NCBI GenBank assembly: GCA_029227815.1
Contig: CP118523.1
Span: 3,534,001-3,598,000 of the forward strand
Length of the DNA stretch: 64,000 bases
Reading direction: 5' to 3'
Source of the DNA: Clostridiaceae bacterium M8S5
GTDB lineage: Bacteria > Bacillota > Clostridia > Tissierellales > MCWD3
Positions 63,600 to 64,000 of the stretch are shown here, piece after piece. The notes beneath the pieces were generated by a model that saw only the letters and a program-made list of their open reading frames with translations, did no database searches and was not told the DNA's origin. Position 1 is the stretch's first letter. Each line of letters opens with the position of its first letter. The translations under genes and the position numbers were made by a program.

Positions 63600-63803
63600 T
63601 TATTCTAGTTTTTGTGTAAAGAGAATTATATCGACAAATTGGAAGTAAGGATTTCTAGTGAAAATTAAACTAAATGTTTTCATGCAAATGTAGCCTATAC
63701 TAATATTTGTAGAAACCATTAAAAATATCGCTGGATTTATGATGAAGAAAATGATTGATACAACTAGTAAAATAGATACTATTATTATATTGTATTTTTT
63801 CAT
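63600..63803 (-). CDS. Small membrane protein
   Basis: This 67-residue protein has two hydrophobic segments (about 5-27 and 30-52) and a short polar tail. AAAGGAG lies 8 bases before the ATG at 63803. I do not recognise it. The last 200 bases of the window hold no feature I can support. Confidence 0.6.
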   Translation of the reverse strand: MKKYNIIIVSILLVVSIIFFIINPAIFLMVSTNISIGYICMKTFSLIFTRNPYFQFVDIILFTQKLE

Positions 63804-64000
63804 ATACACATCTCCTTTTAATTAGTTAATCCAACTCATAATCTGTTAGCAATGTATTGCAAAATAATAATATAATTACTTCTTTAGCTTCCTTGTTACA
63901 ATTAGAGATATTGGTTACCAATATTTCTTCACTTTGTTAATGATTATAACATAAAAAATTGCTTTTATCTACAATTTTTTTAACATACTATCTTGACTAC

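Noticed and set aside
1..64000. tRNA or rRNA genes
   Set aside because: No stretch showing a tRNA TTCRANNC loop with a matching acceptor stem, nor rRNA conserved cores, was seen on reading; a tRNAscan run would be decisive.
1..64000. Prophage or conjugative element
   Set aside because: No integrase, capsid, portal, terminase, relaxase or type IV secretion gene is present.

Overview
The window looks like chromosome from an anaerobic, spore-forming, very AT-rich member of the Clostridia (Bacillota). Spore photoproduct lyase and a Spo0E-type phosphatase indicate sporulation. GGAGG-type ribosome binding sites, Bce- and Cpr-type peptide-resistance modules, a 2-hydroxyacyl-CoA dehydratase activase and cholesterol-dependent cytolysins all fit this group. 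A species cannot be named from the sequence alone.

Layout. 1-1.3 kb: the start of an aminopeptidase-like gene and a decayed PP2C gene. 1.5-11 kb: a toxin and secreted-protein island, with a two-component system, an aerolysin/alpha-toxin-like pore-forming toxin and three paralogous secreted helical-repeat proteins. The response-regulator gene and all three repeat-protein genes have the same promoter design: 11-bp-spaced TTTCACAT direct repeats ending exactly 8 bp before a -10 box. This defines a probable local regulon. 11-18 kb: a GGDEF/EAL protein, a frameshifted spore photoproduct lyase and housekeeping genes. 18-22.6 kb: a Bce-type peptide-sensing and detoxification operon. 22.6-27.9 kb: a serine hydrolase, cysteine synthase, GNATs, a Spo0E/XRE divergent pair and remnants of a transposase and a MerR gene. 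27.9-35.7 kb: an NMT1-type ABC transporter, two cupins and a 1279-residue acyl-CoA-dehydratase activase, divergent from a Crp/Fnr regulator. 35.8-42.4 kb: gene remnants, two chitinases without signal peptides and a strongly folded intergenic repeat. 42.4-46.7 kb: a lantibiotic-immunity (Cpr/Nis-type) ABC and two-component operon. 49-56.1 kb: two cholesterol-dependent cytolysins, both with the canonical undecapeptide, with a Cys-type sulfatase and two GNATs between them. 56.5-64 kb: small genes, a VTT membrane protein, a nitroreductase and a BlaI/BlaR1-type pair with a twin-dyad operator.

How it fits together. The window codes for at least three pore-forming toxins from two families, three secreted repeat proteins, two chitinases and two systems against host or competitor peptides, as expected for a pathogen or an animal- or insect-associated lineage. 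At least eight loci are decayed (PP2C, splB, uppP, transposase, merR, S51 peptidase, an F5/8C-domain gene and a small C-terminal fragment), suggesting ongoing gene loss. The least explained parts are the repeat-protein regulon next to the aerolysin-like toxin, the cytolysin-sulfatase-cytolysin arrangement, the signal-less chitinases, and the activase/ABC/cupin cluster.
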